This document shows, piece after piece, positions 4,892 through 6,517 of a stretch of 6,517 bases of DNA. The translations under genes were made by a program, and so were the position numbers. Location of the stretch: NCBI GenBank assembly GCA_026397195.1, contig JAPLVI010000132.1, positions 1 through 6,517 of the forward strand, in the 5' to 3' direction. Numbering within the stretch: the stretch's first letter is position 1; each line of letters begins with the position of its first letter. The DNA is from Candidatus Berkelbacteria bacterium (GTDB lineage: Bacteria; Patescibacteriota; UBA1384; JAHJRZ01). Under the pieces are notes generated by a model, which worked only from the letters and a program-made list of their open reading frames with translations, ran no database searches and was not told the DNA's origin.

Positions 4892-4964
4892 AAGAACAAC
4901 TCCACGTTGTCCGTGGAAGATCTCGCCCATCGGGCTTGATTTCCCACTAGCTGGAGTTGTTCTT
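4892..4964 (+). terminator. 73-nt interrupted hairpin between convergent genes, probable terminator
   Basis: Perfect 13-bp arms AAGAACAACTCCA (4892-4904) and TGGAGTTGTTCTT (4952-4964) enclose 47 nt. That loop folds again: GTGGAA (4913-4918) with TTCCCAC (4941-4947, one bulge), ATC with GAT (4920-4922 and 4938-4940), and GCCC with GGGC (4925-4928 and 4932-4935). On the plus strand TTCTTAATTTT follows, a weak U-rich tail, so it probably ends the 4213-4839 transcript. On the minus strand the sequence after it is not T-rich. Two adjacent CAAGAAC heptamers (4884-4890, 4891-4897) mark its left edge. Confidence 0.55.
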
Positions 4965-4985
4965 AATTTTAAGTATATTTTAGTT

Positions 4986-6517
4986 CTAAATTGGTGTTCC
5001 ACCGCCTCCTCTTTCAAGTCCACGTCGCAATCTTGTCCAATCTCTAAATCTAACCCTAATTCTACCATCTCTTCTTTCGGCTAATTCATAATTTGGCACT
5101 CCCCAGAGCCTCATCGCGCGCCTGAAGACTCTGCCGGCGCGCCGACTTGCCTCTCCGCCAACAGCATCATCTCGAGATAGTCTATCCCTAATGCGATTGA
5201 TTTCTACTGCACTCGCCCCCGAGCGACGGGCGCGGACAACATCGGGGTGACGATCAAGCACACCCCAGAAAAATGAACCTCTGACCGTCTCAAACATAGC
5301 TGCTGCTTCGCGTTCCAGCCGTCCTCGAAATCTCCTCTCGCTAAGCATTGAATCAAAACGCAGAGAATCGAGGGCCACTGGTCTCCCCATTCTTGTTCTC
5401 AAGCTTTCAGTAGCGCCAAAATTGCGATAATTCTCAACTATGGGAATGCCACGTTCAATGGCATCAATATCACGCCTTGGGCTTGAGAATGCCTCGATGT
5501 TTCTATATTGGACCGCATTCCTACCTGCAATAGCAGCAATGTCGTCAGACATACGCAGATCTTCAGCCACAGATACTCCTGGTCGATATCCGCCAGCCAA
5601 AACATAGCTTTGCGCTCTCAAAAATGAATTGAATCCTAAAGCCTTAGGCTTGAAACTGCCATAAGCTCGGCGCTTCATAACAATGTCAATTATCTGCCAA
5701 AGGCGCCTTGCGGCCAAAAGATAAGGATAGCGACGATATTCTCTCTCGTCAAAATCACCTTTTCCGGCGATCATTTTTAGGTCAGGATTGTTTTGAAATT
5801 CCATCAGGACCTTGGCCAAATACTGCTCCTCTATCTTAACTATGTCGGCATCATTTGAAACCAAATACAATGGCTCAGCCACTCCTGTTCTAGCAAGGCT
5901 GCGCATTAATGCTAAATCATTAACGTATTTTCTGATTGCACCGATATTTTCCCTTGCAGCATAAGCCTTACTTATGACTCTGACTTTAATTTCAGGATGT
6001 TCTCGTTGAAATTTCTCAACTTCTCCGATGGTTCTATCAATATCCGCCTGCTGATCGCGAGGACCATTGACAAAGACTATGACTTCAAAGCTCTCTGGAT
6101 CTAAATCGTTACCTTCCATATCTTTCTGCCCCAGATAGCAAGAGAGAGTACGATAGATATTAGCGTGCTCGGAATAGGCAGCTGGAATACAAACAGCAAA
6201 ACGACAGTGGCCGGACATTGGTTCTAGGCGATCATTTTGTTCCTGAAGTTCTCTTCTATAACCTGGATCTTGATGATCAAGATAAGCCTGCATTGCTTCC
6301 CTTTCCTCACTTGGTGAGAGTTCGGGCGAACGCGGACCATAGGGTGGCGTCGGCATGTATGGCGGCCTTCCACCACCTCCAGCTGCTTCATAAGCACTGT
6401 AGCTACCATAATACGGTGTCCCTCCTCTTCTCCTTCTTTCCCAAGGCGAAGGAACATATTCAGCCAACCATCTTCCCCCTAGATATATTCCTGAGCCGAC
6501 CAAACCAGTAATCGCTT
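4986..6517 (-). CDS. GT2-family glycosyltransferase, 5' end outside the window
   Basis: The frame ends with TAG at 4986-4988 and stays open to the window edge. A TTG at 6501-6503 could start it, but upstream codons (A-I-T-G) are also open and no SD is visible, so the true start probably lies beyond 6517. Numbering from that TTG gives 505 residues. The N-terminus is hydrophobic (about 1-15), followed by a Gly/Pro/Tyr-rich linker (27-66). The GT2 (GT-A fold) domain spans about 100-340: FAVCIPAAYSEHANIYRTL (102-120), FEVIVFVNGP (139-148), NDAD (217-220, the DxD-type metal/nucleotide-sugar site), GFNSFLRAQSYVLAGGY (290-306) and EDLRMSDDI (314-322, probable catalytic-base region). GT2 enzymes transfer sugar from a nucleotide sugar, typically for surface polysaccharide or glycoprotein; donor and acceptor are unknown. 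About 165 C-terminal residues beyond the core are very Arg-rich. The gene is AT-leaning, except in that Arg-rich tail. A membrane-attached enzyme acting on the cytoplasmic face is likely. Confidence 0.8.
   Translation of the reverse strand, partial: AITGLVGSGIYLGGRWLAEYVPSPWERRRRGGTPYYGSYSAYEAAGGGGRPPYMPTPPYGPRSPELSPSEEREAMQAYLDHQDPGYRRELQEQNDRLEPMSGHCRFAVCIPAAYSEHANIYRTLSCYLGQKDMEGNDLDPESFEVIVFVNGPRDQQADIDRTIGEVEKFQREHPEIKVRVISKAYAARENIGAIRKYVNDLALMRSLARTGVAEPLYLVSNDADIVKIEEQYLAKVLMEFQNNPDLKMIAGKGDFDEREYRRYPYLLAARRLWQIIDIVMKRRAYGSFKPKALGFNSFLRAQSYVLAGGYRPGVSVAEDLRMSDDIAAIAGRNAVQYRNIEAFSSPRRDIDAIERGIPIVENYRNFGATESLRTRMGRPVALDSLRFDSMLSERRFRGRLEREAAAMFETVRGSFFWGVLDRHPDVVRARRSGASAVEINRIRDRLSRDDAVGGEASRRAGRVFRRAMRLWGVPNYELAERRDGRIRVRFRDWTRLRRGLERGGGGTPI

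Noticed and set aside
4635..5084. 149-residue plus-strand frame overlapping the end of the exported-protein gene
   Set aside because: It overlaps a better-supported gene out of frame, passes through the 4892-4964 hairpin, and continues into the antisense of the glycosyltransferase gene.
6218..6511. 97-residue plus-strand frame opposite the glycosyltransferase 5' region
   Set aside because: It is antisense to a gene with clear GT2 motifs, and has no promoter or SD of its own.

Overview
The window looks like bacterial chromosomal DNA with a mosaic base composition. Two long AT-leaning genes on the minus strand (1462-3879 and 4986 to the window end) alternate with three markedly GC-rich small or medium genes (1-237 and 483-1340 on minus, 4213-4839 on plus). 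The spacers are very AT-rich and carry textbook sigma70-type promoters. A divergent, membrane-attached DHH-type protein, a divergent GT2 glycosyltransferase and several unrecognised proteins would suit an uncultured lineage such as the Patescibacteria/CPR. That is a low-confidence inference, because no marker gene is present.

Layout from left to right. 1-237 (minus) is the N-terminal part of an unrecognised protein with a WGDLG motif. 238-482 is its leader, a consensus promoter and several inverted repeats. 483-1340 (minus) encodes an unrecognised 285-residue protein that shares WGDL-type and WG(F/Y)T-type motifs with the first gene and has a proline-rich linker. 1341-1461 holds its leader and a second consensus promoter. 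1462-3879 (minus) encodes an 805-residue protein with an acidic N-terminus, three to four membrane segments and a DHH-type phosphoesterase-like domain. 3880-4212 holds two overlapping divergent promoters that share an inverted repeat, followed on the plus strand by a leader of about 220 nt with at least five hairpins. 4213-4839 (plus) encodes a 208-residue exported protein with a signal peptide, a Thr/Pro/Glu-rich stalk, a coiled coil and a C-terminal membrane anchor. 4840-4985 contains a 73-nt interrupted hairpin between convergent genes. 4986-6517 (minus, 5' end outside the window) encodes a GT2-family glycosyltransferase.

Functional reading (inference). Several products are predicted to act at or outside the cell envelope: the exported coiled-coil protein, the membrane-anchored DHH protein and the glycosyltransferase. 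The DHH gene and the exported-protein gene are joined by promoters that physically overlap, so their expression is probably coupled or mutually exclusive. All four visible promoters have TATAAT, a 17-bp spacer and TTGACA (one has TTGACT). The three GC-rich genes have clear Shine-Dalgarno sequences and structured leaders, whereas the AT-leaning DHH gene has no evident Shine-Dalgarno. This suggests the GC-rich units have a separate origin from the genes around them. No tRNA, rRNA, CRISPR array, transposase or integrase is visible.
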